Shown: positions 1-9,063 of the stretch, in pieces | How positions within the stretch are numbered: position 1 is the first letter of the stretch | Layout: the number at the start of each line of letters is the position of its first letter | Assembly (NCBI GenBank): GCA_015065175.1 | Contig: SVQV01000006.1 | Location: 1 to 43,153 of the forward strand | Direction: 5' to 3' | DNA length: 43,153 bases | Origin: Oscillospiraceae bacterium | GTDB lineage: Bacteria > Bacillota > Clostridia > Oscillospirales > CAG-272 | The notes under the pieces: generated by a model | Database searches by the model: none | Told to the model about the DNA's origin: nothing | The model's input: the letters and a program-made list of their open reading frames with translations, nothing else | Program-made: the position numbers and the translations under genes

Positions 1-553
1 CCAACGATGAAGATATCTGCTTCATATTCAGCTTTGTGTCAAGCTTGCCGTCAAGAGAATTGTCAAGCAAAAATTTGGCTGTTTTTTCTTCCGCGCTTTT
101 TGAACTGAACGAGCTTATTTTGTCATTTAAAAAGCGGATCTTATTTGACAAAAACCTTACGTAATTCAAAGCGATTTGCGGATATGTGCTTATCAGAGCT
201 TCCATTTGTTCCTGCGAAATAAACATTATGTCACAGTCTGACTTTGCAAATATTGCAGTAGGAAAAGCTTCGCTATCACCGAACAGCACCGAAGCGCCGA
301 AGGAGTCTCCCGCTTTCAGAGAAGATAAAAGAGTCTTTCTTGCAGCATCGGCACGGTAAACCTCGGCACGACCGTTGAGAATAAAGGCGATCGATCTTTC
401 AAAGCTTTCCGCGTCAAAAATTTTTTCTCCCTTACTGTACCTTGCAAGTGTGTATTCTGATTGCTTGAGAATTTTTCTTGCCTCACTGTTTGAGATACCT
501 TCGAATATGAAGGGTACATCAAGAAGCGCATTTTCATCTACCGTGTATTGCAT
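1..553 (-). CDS. Crp/Fnr-family transcriptional regulator, partial (3' end outside window)
   Basis: The reading frame on the minus strand starts at ATG 553 (SD AGGTG just upstream) and runs off the window edge after 184 codons, so the C-terminus is missing. Residues about 15-125 form a cyclic-nucleotide-binding-like beta-roll: a glycine-rich turn (LKAGDSFG) follows a typical INGRAEVYR-like strand (here ILNGRAEVYR). A long dimerisation helix follows, and the visible end (KLNMKQISSSL) fits the first helix of a winged helix-turn-helix. The family binds DNA as a dimer and senses a small molecule, redox or oxygen state. No Cys cluster for an Fe-S centre is visible in the part seen, so the effector is unknown. 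The gene stands alone, divergent from cdaA, and has its own promoter with a palindrome directly after the -10 box, suggesting autoregulation. Confidence 0.85.
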   Translation of the reverse strand, partial: MQYTVDENALLDVPFIFEGISNSEARKILKQSEYTLARYSKGEKIFDAESFERSIAFILNGRAEVYRADAARKTLLSSLKAGDSFGASVLFGDSEAFPTAIFAKSDCDIMFISQEQMEALISTYPQIALNYVRFLSNKIRFLNDKISSFSSKSAEEKTAKFLLDNSLDGKLDTKLNMKQISSSL

Positions 554-574
554 ATTCACCTCATTTTGAAAATA

Positions 575-620
575 TGTCTCATCTGAGACACATTATATCA
601 AAAAAACATTAAAAAGTCAA
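575..620 (-). promoter_or_regulatory. Promoter and palindromic operator of the Crp/Fnr gene
   Basis: Reading the minus strand, a -35 box TTGACT (615-620), a 17-bp spacer and a perfect -10 box TATAAT (592-597, preceded by TGA) are followed one base later by TGTCTCAGATGAGACA (575-590). This is a 7-bp perfect inverted repeat with a 2-bp centre, placed over the expected transcription start. The half-site spacing (TGTCT-N6-AGACA) is the same as for CRP/FNR sites (TGTGA-N6-TCACA). The promoter is read directly. That the palindrome is the operator of the adjacent regulator, and that binding there represses, is inference. Confidence 0.75.
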
Positions 621-690
621 TATGTAACCGAGCAAAAAAATAAAAATTTAAAAAAATTGTAAATATGTGAATAAAAGTAGTCAGAAAACC

Positions 691-719
691 TTGCAAAATA
701 AAAAGTAATATGCTATAAT
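691..719 (+). promoter_or_regulatory. Sigma-A-type promoter of cdaA
   Basis: TTGCAA (691-696), a 17-bp spacer and TATAAT (714-719) with an extended -10 TGC lie 85 bases before the cdaA start codon. The rest of 554-803 is AT-rich and shows no other gene. Confidence 0.75.
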
Positions 720-803
720 CTATATATAATAATTTTGAAGACAATAATTTCACAAAATTGCGGTAGCATTTTTGTTTTAACATATATTTTTGAGAGGTAA
801 ACT

Positions 804-1703
804 ATGATTTTACTGAACGCTCTTTTGAAAAATGGCTCGTTACCCTCGGCTTTTTGGTCATTTATAAAAATTCAGCTTATGAATATATCCTTTGTGGATA
901 TTATAGATATATTGGTTCTGTCATTTGTTCTTTATTTTGCAGTCAAATTTTTGCACGTCAGACGCGCTGGAAAGCTCATTTTCGGAGTTTCGCTCTGGAT
1001 AGCTTTTCTGGCGGTCAGCCGATTGGTCGGACTGTACGCCGTGAGCTATATTCTCAACTACTTTCTCCAGGCGGGAATTATAGCCATTGTTGTGCTTTTT
1101 CAGCCCGAGCTGCGCGAGCTTCTTGAAAAAATGGGCACTGAGCCTTTGAAGGGTATCAGAAGCTTTTCCGGAAGCAAGACGGACGAGAAGCCGATACTTG
1201 TGGATAATATTTGCGAAGCGGTAGTTGAGATGTCGCGAACAAAAACAGGAGCGCTTATCGTTATAGAGCGCAGTATGCCTGTCGGCGATATTATCCGTTC
1301 GGGTGTTGAGATGGACGCTAAAATTTCTCCTTATCTTTTGCGAAACATATTTTTTGACGGTTCTCCCTTGCATGACGGCGCGGTCGTTATCCGCGATATG
1401 AGAATAGCCTCTGCGGGATGCCTTTTGCCTCTTACAAGACGAGGCGATGTTGATCTCGACTTGGGCACCCGTCACCGCGCCGCAATAGGTATGAGTGAGG
1501 TCAGCGACGCCGTTATCATAGTTGTTTCGGAGGAGACGGGAACTATATCGGTCGCTTGTGAAAATGATTTTACAAGAAACTTTACAAATCAGACTCTCAG
1601 TGCTAAGCTTACACAGCTTCTTTCAAGCGTTATCGCAGAGTCTTCGTCTAAGTCGTCGAGACACGGCAGACACAGCCGCGCATCTTCCTCAAAAAAGGTA
1701 TGA
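804..1703 (+). CDS. cdaA: Diadenylate cyclase CdaA (c-di-AMP synthase)
   Basis: CdaA condenses two ATP into cyclic di-AMP at the membrane, a second messenger controlling potassium, osmotic and cell-wall homeostasis in Firmicutes. The 299-residue protein has three hydrophobic segments in residues 30-100 followed by a DisA_N/DAC domain. The signature motifs are visible: DGA at 191-193 (in SPLHDGAVVI) and RHR at 223-225 (in GTRHRAAIG). The last 20 residues are rich in Ser, Arg and Lys and probably disordered. The start ATG has a GAGAGG ribosome binding site. A YbbR protein follows, as in the Bacillus cdaA-cdaR-glmM operon, but glmM is not next here. Function assignment is firm. Confidence 0.96.
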   Translation: MILLNALLKNGSLPSAFWSFIKIQLMNISFVDIIDILVLSFVLYFAVKFLHVRRAGKLIFGVSLWIAFLAVSRLVGLYAVSYILNYFLQAGIIAIVVLFQPELRELLEKMGTEPLKGIRSFSGSKTDEKPILVDNICEAVVEMSRTKTGALIVIERSMPVGDIIRSGVEMDAKISPYLLRNIFFDGSPLHDGAVVIRDMRIASAGCLLPLTRRGDVDLDLGTRHRAAIGMSEVSDAVIIVVSEETGTISVACENDFTRNFTNQTLSAKLTQLLSSVIAESSSKSSRHGRHSRASSSKKV

Positions 1704-1728
1704 AAATGAATAATTGATGGTGTTATAT

Positions 1729-2451
1729 ATGAAATTCAAATTAGATAGAGATAAAATAAATAAAATTATACCGTTTCTTGTCTGTGTAGTGATAGCATTC
1801 CTGATATGGACGTTTGTTATGTATATACAGCCTCAGAAATATGTGCACGAGTTCCGCGATGTTCCCGTATATATACAGGATATTCCGTCGCACTTTGAGG
1901 ATTGTGAGATAAAGCTCGGTAAGGATAAGGTTTCCGCTGAATTTTACGGTACAAATATAGCTCTCGCAAAATGTGAAAGCGGTAATATGTACGGACTTGT
2001 ACATATAGCTAATTTTGCCGAGCCGGGAAGCTATGAGGCGGATGTTGTCTTTTATTATCCTACGGGCGCTGCGCTCGACTGCCTTGACACTGTGAAAGTT
2101 CCTGTAACTATAATAGCTCCGGAGGTCCATTCGAAGTATTTTGCAAAAATCCCCGTAAAGCTTGAGTACAAAGGCGAAAGCACAGCTTTGATTCTTAAAA
2201 AATACGATATATCTCCCGTTCAGGCTTATGTCGATGCCGTACTTGCTTCGGTAAACGAGGAGCTTCTTTCCTTGCCTCAGGACAAGGTGGTTGCATATTT
2301 CGATATTTCCGACTTGAACATAATAGGAACGGGAATATATAATTCGGTGAAGCTGAAATTCGTGTGCGAGGATGTAGAGATTTTTGATGATGCGGGAATT
2401 TATGTTTCTGTTCAGGTTACCGAAAAAGAAGCAGAAAAAATCGTTAACTGA
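1729..2451 (+). CDS. YbbR-domain membrane-anchored protein (CdaR-like)
   Basis: The N-terminus (MKFKLDRDKIN) is followed by one transmembrane helix (about residues 13-33), and the rest is predicted outside the membrane. The extracytoplasmic part shows beta-strand repeats typical of YbbR domains, with VPVYIQDIP at the first and KIPVKLEYKG and VKLKFVCEDV further on. In Firmicutes CdaR binds CdaA and modulates c-di-AMP synthesis. The protein has about 240 residues and probably two repeats, against 3-4 in Bacillus CdaR. The start is uncertain: ATG 1729 has a GATGGTG-like SD, while ATG 1717 and TTG 1714 are in frame just upstream. It lies 25 bases after cdaA and is surely cotranscribed. Confidence 0.85.
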   Translation: MKFKLDRDKINKIIPFLVCVVIAFLIWTFVMYIQPQKYVHEFRDVPVYIQDIPSHFEDCEIKLGKDKVSAEFYGTNIALAKCESGNMYGLVHIANFAEPGSYEADVVFYYPTGAALDCLDTVKVPVTIIAPEVHSKYFAKIPVKLEYKGESTALILKKYDISPVQAYVDAVLASVNEELLSLPQDKVVAYFDISDLNIIGTGIYNSVKLKFVCEDVEIFDDAGIYVSVQVTEKEAEKIVN

Positions 2452-2460
2452 TTGATGCTA

Positions 2461-2503
2461 AGCAGTCCGGCGGGTGTCAAGCTCGCTCGGGCTCGCTTTT
2501 TTT
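2461..2503 (+). terminator. Intrinsic terminator after cdaA-ybbR
   Basis: A hairpin can be drawn from 2461-2474 against 2482-2497 with loop 2475-2481 and single-base bulges at 2487 and 2494 (one G-U per arm). It is followed by a T run to 2503. It sits 10 bases after the YbbR stop codon and separates this operon from the flavoprotein gene. Confidence 0.6.
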
Positions 2504-2532
2504 AGAATGTTTGTTACGGACGGTAATGATAA

Positions 2533-4149
2533 ATGAAAAGAAAAACATATATACTGAAAGAAATAAAGCTCTCGCTCGATAAGAGCAGTGAAGCTGCCAT
2601 ATCCTTCGCAAAGAAGAAAATAAAAGCGCTTAATCTTTTTTCAAAAGAAACAGAATTTTTCATATACCGTCGCTCTGTGGATGCGAGGAAAAAAGACGCT
2701 ATAAAGCTTGTTTATGCGGTAGCGATAAGCGGTAACTGGACCGAGTCTGAGGAAGATAAGCTAAAGCAAAACGGCCTTTCGCTTTTGTCGGAACAAAAGC
2801 CGCTCATCGAATACGGAAGCGAAGAATTGAAGGCGCGTCCTTTGATAGTCGGCTCCGGACCTGCGGGGATGTATGCCGCATTGCTTTTAGCCGAAAACGG
2901 CTATAAGCCTATACTCATTGAAAGAGGGGCGTCTGTATCCGAAAGAGCAATGCAGATAGAAGGCTTTTCTTCTTCACGTATTCTTGACGAGAATTCCAAT
3001 ATACAGTTCGGCGCGGGCGGCGCGGGGACCTTTTCGGACGGTAAATTAGTCACCCGTATAAATGACCCATATTCCGCATATGTGATAGAGCGATTCATCG
3101 AATTCGGCGCTCCCGAAAGCATCAGATATTTGGCTAAGCCGCATATAGGTACAGATTATTTGCAGGGGATAGTAGATAAAATTCTTAATAAAGTAGTTGC
3201 TCTTGGCGGAGAGGTTTTGTATCATACCTGCTTTGAAGGCGTGAAAAAGCTCTCGGACGGAAGCTTGTTTGTGAAAACAAACAAAGGTGATATATCTTGC
3301 GGTCCTTTGGTGCTGGCGATAGGACATAGCGCGAGAGACACCTATGGGACTTTAATTTCTTCGGGATTTTCGCTTGAAGCGAAGCCATTTTCGGTAGGAG
3401 TAAGAATAGAGCATCTGAGAAAGAATATAGATGAGGCGATGTATGGCGATTACGCTTCTCATCCCGCATTGAGCAGTGCCGAGTACTCTCTTTCCGCAGA
3501 TACCGACAAGAGAGGTGTATATACCTTCTGTATGTGTCCCGGAGGACAGGTCGTTGCCGCCGCAAGTGAAAACGGCGGTGTAGTGGTTAACGGAATGAGC
3601 AATCACGCGCGAGACGGTATGAATTCCAATTCAGCCGTAGCAGTCTCTGTTTTTCGTGAGGATTACGGAAACACGCCCATGAAGGCTATCGAGTTTCAGC
3701 GTAAGATAGAGCGCGCGGCATTTTCATCAGGCGGAAATAATTATAATGCGCCTATATGTACCGTAGGAGACTTTTTAAATTCAAAATTCGGCAGTGAGCC
3801 TACCGCTGTAATGCCTACATATATGGACGGCAAGGGCTGTACACTTTCGAAATTGGACGACTTTTTGCCGAGCTTTGTCTGTGAATCATTGAGAAACGGA
3901 CTGCTCAGCTTTGACAAAAAACTCAAGGGCTTTGCATCCGATAGTGCCGTACTTACAGGTGCGGAAACAAGGACATCTTCGCCTATAAGAATTTTGAGAA
4001 ATGAAGCACGGCTTGCGCTTGGCGAGGATTTGATATATCCCTGCGGAGAGGGCGCAGGATATGCGGGTGGAATTACAAGCGCGTCGCTTGACGGTATTCA
4101 TACGGCGCAGGCGATAATGAAAAGATATAAGCCGTATGAACTGATATAA
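2533..4149 (+). CDS. FAD-dependent dehydrogenase of the COG2509 family, substrate unknown
   Basis: The 538-residue protein has an N-terminal ferredoxin-like domain (about 1-95) and then a dinucleotide-binding Rossmann fold: GSGPAG at 107-112 and the acidic end of beta-2 at E130 (ILIERG). Later blocks include the glycine-rich QFGAGGAGTFSDGKL, GVRIEH and the C-terminal CGEGAGYAGGITSA that closes the FAD site. This is the pattern of the widespread uncharacterised FAD-dependent dehydrogenases seen in anaerobes. The reaction is not known. The start ATG 2533 has only a weak SD. It is followed by an RseC-like redox-associated membrane protein 17 bases downstream, which is suggestive of an electron-transfer role but unproven. 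Confidence 0.85.
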   Translation: MKRKTYILKEIKLSLDKSSEAAISFAKKKIKALNLFSKETEFFIYRRSVDARKKDAIKLVYAVAISGNWTESEEDKLKQNGLSLLSEQKPLIEYGSEELKARPLIVGSGPAGMYAALLLAENGYKPILIERGASVSERAMQIEGFSSSRILDENSNIQFGAGGAGTFSDGKLVTRINDPYSAYVIERFIEFGAPESIRYLAKPHIGTDYLQGIVDKILNKVVALGGEVLYHTCFEGVKKLSDGSLFVKTNKGDISCGPLVLAIGHSARDTYGTLISSGFSLEAKPFSVGVRIEHLRKNIDEAMYGDYASHPALSSAEYSLSADTDKRGVYTFCMCPGGQVVAAASENGGVVVNGMSNHARDGMNSNSAVAVSVFREDYGNTPMKAIEFQRKIERAAFSSGGNNYNAPICTVGDFLNSKFGSEPTAVMPTYMDGKGCTLSKLDDFLPSFVCESLRNGLLSFDKKLKGFASDSAVLTGAETRTSSPIRILRNEARLALGEDLIYPCGEGAGYAGGITSASLDGIHTAQAIMKRYKPYELI

Positions 4150-4166
4150 AAAAAGAGAGGCATTCC

Positions 4167-4601
4167 ATGAAACAGATAGGAACTGTAATTGAAGCAAAAA
4201 ATGACATAGCGCTTGTAGAGGTTATAAGAATGTCTGCTTGTGAGGGATGCCATAAGAGCGCAGAGGGATGTGCGGTCTGCTCGGTTGTCGGCGGCAAAAA
4301 GACACACACTCTTTATGCAAAAAATAAAGTTAACGCAAAGACGGGCGACAGGGTGGAGCTTTCCGCTTCAAGCGGCAAAATGCTGTTTTATGCTTTCTCT
4401 GTTTTCGTGCTTCCTGTCATTTCCGCTATCGCGTTATATCTCTTGTCGTCTCTTGCTTTTGACGGATTTTATCCGTATCTTTTTGCCCTGTTGGGTGTAG
4501 TGGCGGTTTTTGCCGTTTTAGCATTTATGAACCGAAAAGCAGAGAAGAATATCGACACCGAGATCGTTAAAATCGTAAATAATATGGGGGGCAATGAATA
4601 A
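4167..4601 (+). CDS. RseC/MucC-family (SoxR-reducing system) membrane protein
   Basis: The 144-residue protein begins with a small beta domain carrying four cysteines in two CxxC pairs (C25/C28 and C35/C38), followed by two transmembrane helices (about 72-93 and 101-121). This is the RseC architecture. In proteobacteria RseC belongs to the Rsx electron-transfer complex that keeps SoxR reduced. In Clostridia related proteins occur with Rnf complexes or alone, and no rnf genes are visible here. The start has a good GAGAGG SD. The cysteine cluster probably binds an Fe-S centre, which is inference. Confidence 0.8.
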   Translation: MKQIGTVIEAKNDIALVEVIRMSACEGCHKSAEGCAVCSVVGGKKTHTLYAKNKVNAKTGDRVELSASSGKMLFYAFSVFVLPVISAIALYLLSSLAFDGFYPYLFALLGVVAVFAVLAFMNRKAEKNIDTEIVKIVNNMGGNE

Positions 4602-4627
4602 ATTTTTTCATTGCAGAAATTATATAA

Positions 4628-6835
4628 ATGTCAAATAAAATTAATGTGAACAAGGAAAAAAAGTGGATCATCAAAAGCGATGAAAGCAAAAGCTTTGTTG
4701 ATGACATCAAAAAACTATCGGAAGAATTGAATGTCGATTTTATAATCGCGCAGCTTCTTTATAACCGTGGCTACAAGACCTCGTTTGATGCAAAAGCCTT
4801 TTTGAATAGCGAGAACGAGTTCTTTTTCGACCCCTTCACACTCAACGATATTGAGAAGGGCGTTGAGAGAATAAAAAAGGCAATAGACTCGAATGAAAAG
4901 ATTACCGTATACGGAGATTATGACGTAGACGGTGTCACTTCTGTATGTACTATGTGTCTTTATCTGCGCTCTAAGGGCGCTAATGTTGATTATTACATAC
5001 CTAACCGTTGCGGAGAAGGCTACGGTGTTTCCTGCTCGGCTATCGAAAATCTTTCCAAGGAAGGCACAACTTTGATAGTTACCGTAGATACGGGCATCAC
5101 AGCAAATGAAGAAGTGGAATTTGCCGCCTCTCTCGGAGTCGATATCGTAATAACCGATCACCACGAATGCCGCGACTTGCTTCCGGATGCCGTAGCGGTA
5201 ATCAATCCTCACCGCCCGGATTCAAAGTATCCCTTCTGTGAGCTTGCGGGAGTGGGAGTGGTATTTAAAGTAATATGCGCATATGAGATAGCAGTTGAGA
5301 AGCTGGACTCACAGGCTGCTGTTATGAAAATTTGCAGAGAATATGCGGATCTTATTGCCATCGGTACCATAGCTGACGTTATGCCTATAAAGTATGAAAA
5401 CCGCTTGATAGTAAAAGGCGGACTGAACATTATAGAAAACCGTCCGCGCCTCGGTCTTAAAGCTCTTTTTAACGTGATATCCGACCGCTCGGATTATAAG
5501 TCCGGTTCATCTAAAAAGCACTCAAAGCATACCAAGATAACATCGGGCTACATAGGATATACGATAGCACCCCGCTTGAATGCGGCAGGAAGAATAAGAA
5601 GCGCGTCTCTTGCGGCAGAGCTTTTTCTTACCGATGACGAGAAGTATGCGGAGAAGCTTGCGCTTGAGCTTTGCGAGGCGAATTTAGAGCGTCAGAACGA
5701 AGAAAACAGTATAATGAAGCAGGCGTATGCTAAAATCGACGAGGAACACGATTTCGCTCATGATAAGGTGATCGTTCTGGATGCTGACGATTGGCATCAC
5801 GGTGTTATAGGAATAGTTGCTTCAAGAATAACCGAGAAGTACGGTTTGCCGAGCATACTCCTTTCCTTTGACGGATGCGATCCCAATATGCACCGTGACG
5901 ATGATATAGCAAAAGGCTCGGGCAGAAGCATAAAGGGAATGAATCTTGTCGACGCCCTTGTCAACAGTAAGGATTTCCTCGTTAAATACGGAGGACACGA
6001 GCTTGCCGCAGGACTCAGCGTTACACGAGGTCAGCTTGAGGGCTTCAAGAGACAGATAAACGCTTATGCGAGCGAAATGCTTGACGAAGAGGCAACAGTT
6101 CCTACGTTTGAAGCCGACTGTGAAATAGATTTCTCGTCTGTTACTCTTGATATGGCGGAGAAGGTTCAGCAGCTTGAGCCGTTTGGTGTTGAAAATCCCG
6201 TCCCTGTCTTTGTGCTGCGCTCTGCCGTAGTTGTCGAGTGCGTGCCTATGAGCGGAGGAAAGCATACACGAATAACTCTCGGCGGCGGAAGGAACAAGAC
6301 TTATACAGCCATCTTCTTCTCGCATAGCCCTGCGCAGCTTAATCTGTTCGTCGGCGACATTGTTGACGTTATGTTCAATCTTGATATCAATGAGTGGGCA
6401 GACAGAAAGAACGTACAGCTCATTTTGAAGGATATAAGACCGTCAGAGGAAGCCAAAAAAATCGAAATAAACGATAAACAGCGCTTTGACGAGATATGGA
6501 ACGGCGCAAGATTTTCTCCCGAGGAGAATATAGTTCCCACACGTGACGATTTTGCAGTTGTATATAATCTCGTTCGCGCTTCGGTACGTTCGGGTGTTGA
6601 CAGTCTGAGTCATAAATCTATACTTTCAAGTCTTTCTAAGCTTTCGAGTAACAACAGTATAAATTACGTAAAACTGAAATTTATAATCAGAATATTACAG
6701 GAGCTTAATCTTCTTGGAATAGAAGAGGTAAGCGACGAGCTTTATCATTTTAAGCTTCACTTTACCAAAACAAAAACCGATTTGGAAAAATCAAATTTGC
6801 TCAGACGCTTGCGTTTGCAGCAAAAACAAGCTTGA
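4628..6835 (+). CDS. recJ: Single-stranded-DNA-specific 5'-3' exonuclease RecJ
   Basis: RecJ degrades single-stranded DNA 5' to 3' in recombination and mismatch/base excision repair. The DHH phosphoesterase motifs are intact: GDYDVDG (D107, D109, D111 for metal binding), the DTG of VTVDTG, and TDHH at 186-189. The DHHA1 substrate-binding motif GGHELAAG is in the middle, with an OB-fold-like region after it. Residues about 625-735 form an extra C-terminal domain of mixed helices. Length 735 fits Firmicutes RecJ, which is longer than the E. coli protein. No clear SD precedes ATG 4628, so the exact start is less certain. It is followed by rel 7 bases later. Confidence 0.95.
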   Translation: MSNKINVNKEKKWIIKSDESKSFVDDIKKLSEELNVDFIIAQLLYNRGYKTSFDAKAFLNSENEFFFDPFTLNDIEKGVERIKKAIDSNEKITVYGDYDVDGVTSVCTMCLYLRSKGANVDYYIPNRCGEGYGVSCSAIENLSKEGTTLIVTVDTGITANEEVEFAASLGVDIVITDHHECRDLLPDAVAVINPHRPDSKYPFCELAGVGVVFKVICAYEIAVEKLDSQAAVMKICREYADLIAIGTIADVMPIKYENRLIVKGGLNIIENRPRLGLKALFNVISDRSDYKSGSSKKHSKHTKITSGYIGYTIAPRLNAAGRIRSASLAAELFLTDDEKYAEKLALELCEANLERQNEENSIMKQAYAKIDEEHDFAHDKVIVLDADDWHHGVIGIVASRITEKYGLPSILLSFDGCDPNMHRDDDIAKGSGRSIKGMNLVDALVNSKDFLVKYGGHELAAGLSVTRGQLEGFKRQINAYASEMLDEEATVPTFEADCEIDFSSVTLDMAEKVQQLEPFGVENPVPVFVLRSAVVVECVPMSGGKHTRITLGGGRNKTYTAIFFSHSPAQLNLFVGDIVDVMFNLDINEWADRKNVQLILKDIRPSEEAKKIEINDKQRFDEIWNGARFSPEENIVPTRDDFAVVYNLVRASVRSGVDSLSHKSILSSLSKLSSNNSINYVKLKFIIRILQELNLLGIEEVSDELYHFKLHFTKTKTDLEKSNLLRRLRLQQKQA

Positions 6836-6842
6836 GGAAAAT

Positions 6843-9044
6843 ATGAACGGATTTAAAGATTTGCTCGACACCTTAGAAAGTAAGGGCAAAAAATACGATA
6901 TAGATAAAATAAAAAGCGCATACGAATATGCAGATATGCTTCACGCGGGGCAAAAAAGACAAAGCGGTGAGGCATATATATCTCATCCTATAGCCGTAGC
7001 GCAAATAGTGGCGTCTCTCGGTCTTGACACCGACTCTATATGCGCCGCGCTTTTGCACGATACTGTGGAGGATTGTGCCGACAAGACCGACCTTCAGGAA
7101 ATTAAAAAGCGCTTTGGTGAGGATGTCGCGCTTATAGTTGACGGACTTACCAAAATAGTATATATGCAGCTTGAGGACAAGGAAGAAGCACATATAGAAA
7201 ACATAAGAAAAATGCTCCTCGCAATGTCGAAGGACATTCGTGTTATCTTCATAAAGCTCTGCGACCGCTTGCATAATATGCGCACGCTTTCCGCAAAAAA
7301 CGATGAGAAAAGACGTGTAATAGCATTAGAGACAATGTATCTCTACGCTCCTCTCGCACACCGTCTCGGTATGCAGAAGATAAAGCACGAGCTTGAAAAT
7401 TTAGGCCTTATGTACCTCGATCCCATAGGCTATGAAGAAGTCACAAAAAGTATCGAAAGAAAGTTTGGCCTTACCTCTGACTTTATCGAAAACGCAAAAG
7501 AACAGATATCTCAAAAGTTGAACGAAAACAATATAAAATTCGAGCTTTCCGGAAGAGTAAAAAGCGTTTACAGCCTGTATAGAAAGATGTACGATCAAAA
7601 CAAAAATTTTGATGATATCTTCGATTTTTACGCTCTGAGAGTCATTGTAAATACAGAGCTTGAATGCTATACGGTTCTTGGCTTGATACATGAGCTTTTC
7701 CATTCTGTTCCGGGAAGATTCAAGGATTATATATCAACCCCCAAGCCGAATATGTATCAATCCTTGCACACGACTGTCATCAGCCGTCACGGTATTCCGT
7801 TTGAGGTGCAGATAAGGACCTTCAGTATGCACGAGATAGCCGAATACGGTATAGCGGCGCATTGGAAATATAAATCGGGAGAAAAGGCAAGCGAGGAATT
7901 GGACGAAAAGATCCGTTGGGTCTCTCAGATGGTTGAGAATGATGAAAATATGCATGACCCAGACGAATTTATGCGCTCCTTCAAGACCGATATATTCCGT
8001 GACGAAACATTCGTATTTACACCTAAAGGAGATGTTGTATCTCTGCCTCTCGGCGCTACAGTCATAGACTTTGCCTATGCTATTCATACGCAGGTCGGAA
8101 ATAAGATGACAGGCGCGAGAATAAACGGAACCATAGTTCCTATCGACAGAGTGCCTCAGATGGGAGATGTCGTTGAGATCATCACTTCATCGTCGTCAAA
8201 GGGACCGAGCCGAGACTGGATGAAGATAGTAAAGACATCCGAGGCTCGAAACAAAATACGTCAATGGTATAAGAAAGAAAAACGCGCAGAGAATATTGCG
8301 GTCGGAAAACAGGAAATAGAGCGCGAGGTAAAGCATTACGGCAGAAGCTATACCGACGAGGAATTCAAGCAGATAGTCGCAAATGTTGCCGCGCGTGTCG
8401 GTATTGGAGACACAGACGACTTTTATAATGCGATAGGCTACGGAGGAATGAGCGTCAGCCGCCTGTCCGTCAGACTTCGCGATGAGTTTGACAGAATTGT
8501 AAAAGCGCCTGTTTCTGACAGTGTTGATGAGATCAAGGTCTCACAAAGACCTGTGAGCTTCAAGAACAGTAACGGAATAGTAGTAGACGGAGATGTTGAC
8601 TGCCAGGTCAAATTTGCGCGTTGCTGCAATCCTTTGCCCGGTGATGATGTAATAGGCTTTATCACAAAGGGCTACGGAATTTCAATACATCAGAAAAGCT
8701 GTCCCAATGCGATAGCGGGAATATCTAATCCCGAGCAGAAGGACAGATGGATAAAGGCAAGCTGGGAAAATGAGTTTGTCACACGCTCGGGCAACGATAT
8801 TTATGAAGCTAACTTACAGCTCAATGTTGAAAACCGTATAGGAATTCTTGCGGATATTTCCACCACTCTTGCCGAAATGAAGGTCTCTATTCTGGGCATT
8901 TCAACACAGATGAAGGACGCAGGCTCCAGTGCGCTTATCCAGCTTACTGTAGGCTGTAAGAACGTAAGCCATTATAAATCCATAGTTTCGAGACTTAAGG
9001 CTATACCCGCCGTCTATGACGTAACAAGAGGATTTACTAATTAA
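6843..9044 (+). CDS. rel: Bifunctional (p)ppGpp synthetase/hydrolase Rel (RelA/SpoT)
   Basis: Rel makes and degrades the stringent-response alarmone (p)ppGpp. The N-terminal HD hydrolase domain is intact (H48, then HDTVED at 72-77). The synthetase domain carries RVKSVYSLYRKM, YQSLHT and the QIRTFSMHEIAEYGIAAHW stretch. A TGS domain (FVFTPKGDVVSLPLGAT) lies near residues 390-450, a Cys-containing conserved region (ARCCNPLPGDDVIG) near 600, and an ACT/RRM domain at the C-terminus. Both catalytic halves look active. Length 733 is usual. ATG 6843 follows the recJ stop with GAGG as SD. recJ-rel-dtd order is common in Firmicutes. Confidence 0.97.
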   Translation: MNGFKDLLDTLESKGKKYDIDKIKSAYEYADMLHAGQKRQSGEAYISHPIAVAQIVASLGLDTDSICAALLHDTVEDCADKTDLQEIKKRFGEDVALIVDGLTKIVYMQLEDKEEAHIENIRKMLLAMSKDIRVIFIKLCDRLHNMRTLSAKNDEKRRVIALETMYLYAPLAHRLGMQKIKHELENLGLMYLDPIGYEEVTKSIERKFGLTSDFIENAKEQISQKLNENNIKFELSGRVKSVYSLYRKMYDQNKNFDDIFDFYALRVIVNTELECYTVLGLIHELFHSVPGRFKDYISTPKPNMYQSLHTTVISRHGIPFEVQIRTFSMHEIAEYGIAAHWKYKSGEKASEELDEKIRWVSQMVENDENMHDPDEFMRSFKTDIFRDETFVFTPKGDVVSLPLGATVIDFAYAIHTQVGNKMTGARINGTIVPIDRVPQMGDVVEIITSSSSKGPSRDWMKIVKTSEARNKIRQWYKKEKRAENIAVGKQEIEREVKHYGRSYTDEEFKQIVANVAARVGIGDTDDFYNAIGYGGMSVSRLSVRLRDEFDRIVKAPVSDSVDEIKVSQRPVSFKNSNGIVVDGDVDCQVKFARCCNPLPGDDVIGFITKGYGISIHQKSCPNAIAGISNPEQKDRWIKASWENEFVTRSGNDIYEANLQLNVENRIGILADISTTLAEMKVSILGISTQMKDAGSSALIQLTVGCKNVSHYKSIVSRLKAIPAVYDVTRGFTN

Positions 9045-9063
9045 TTAAAATTTAGGAGTTTTT

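Noticed and set aside
921-1475. A 184-codon minus-strand open frame inside cdaA
   Set aside because: It is a shadow of the strongly supported diadenylate cyclase gene.
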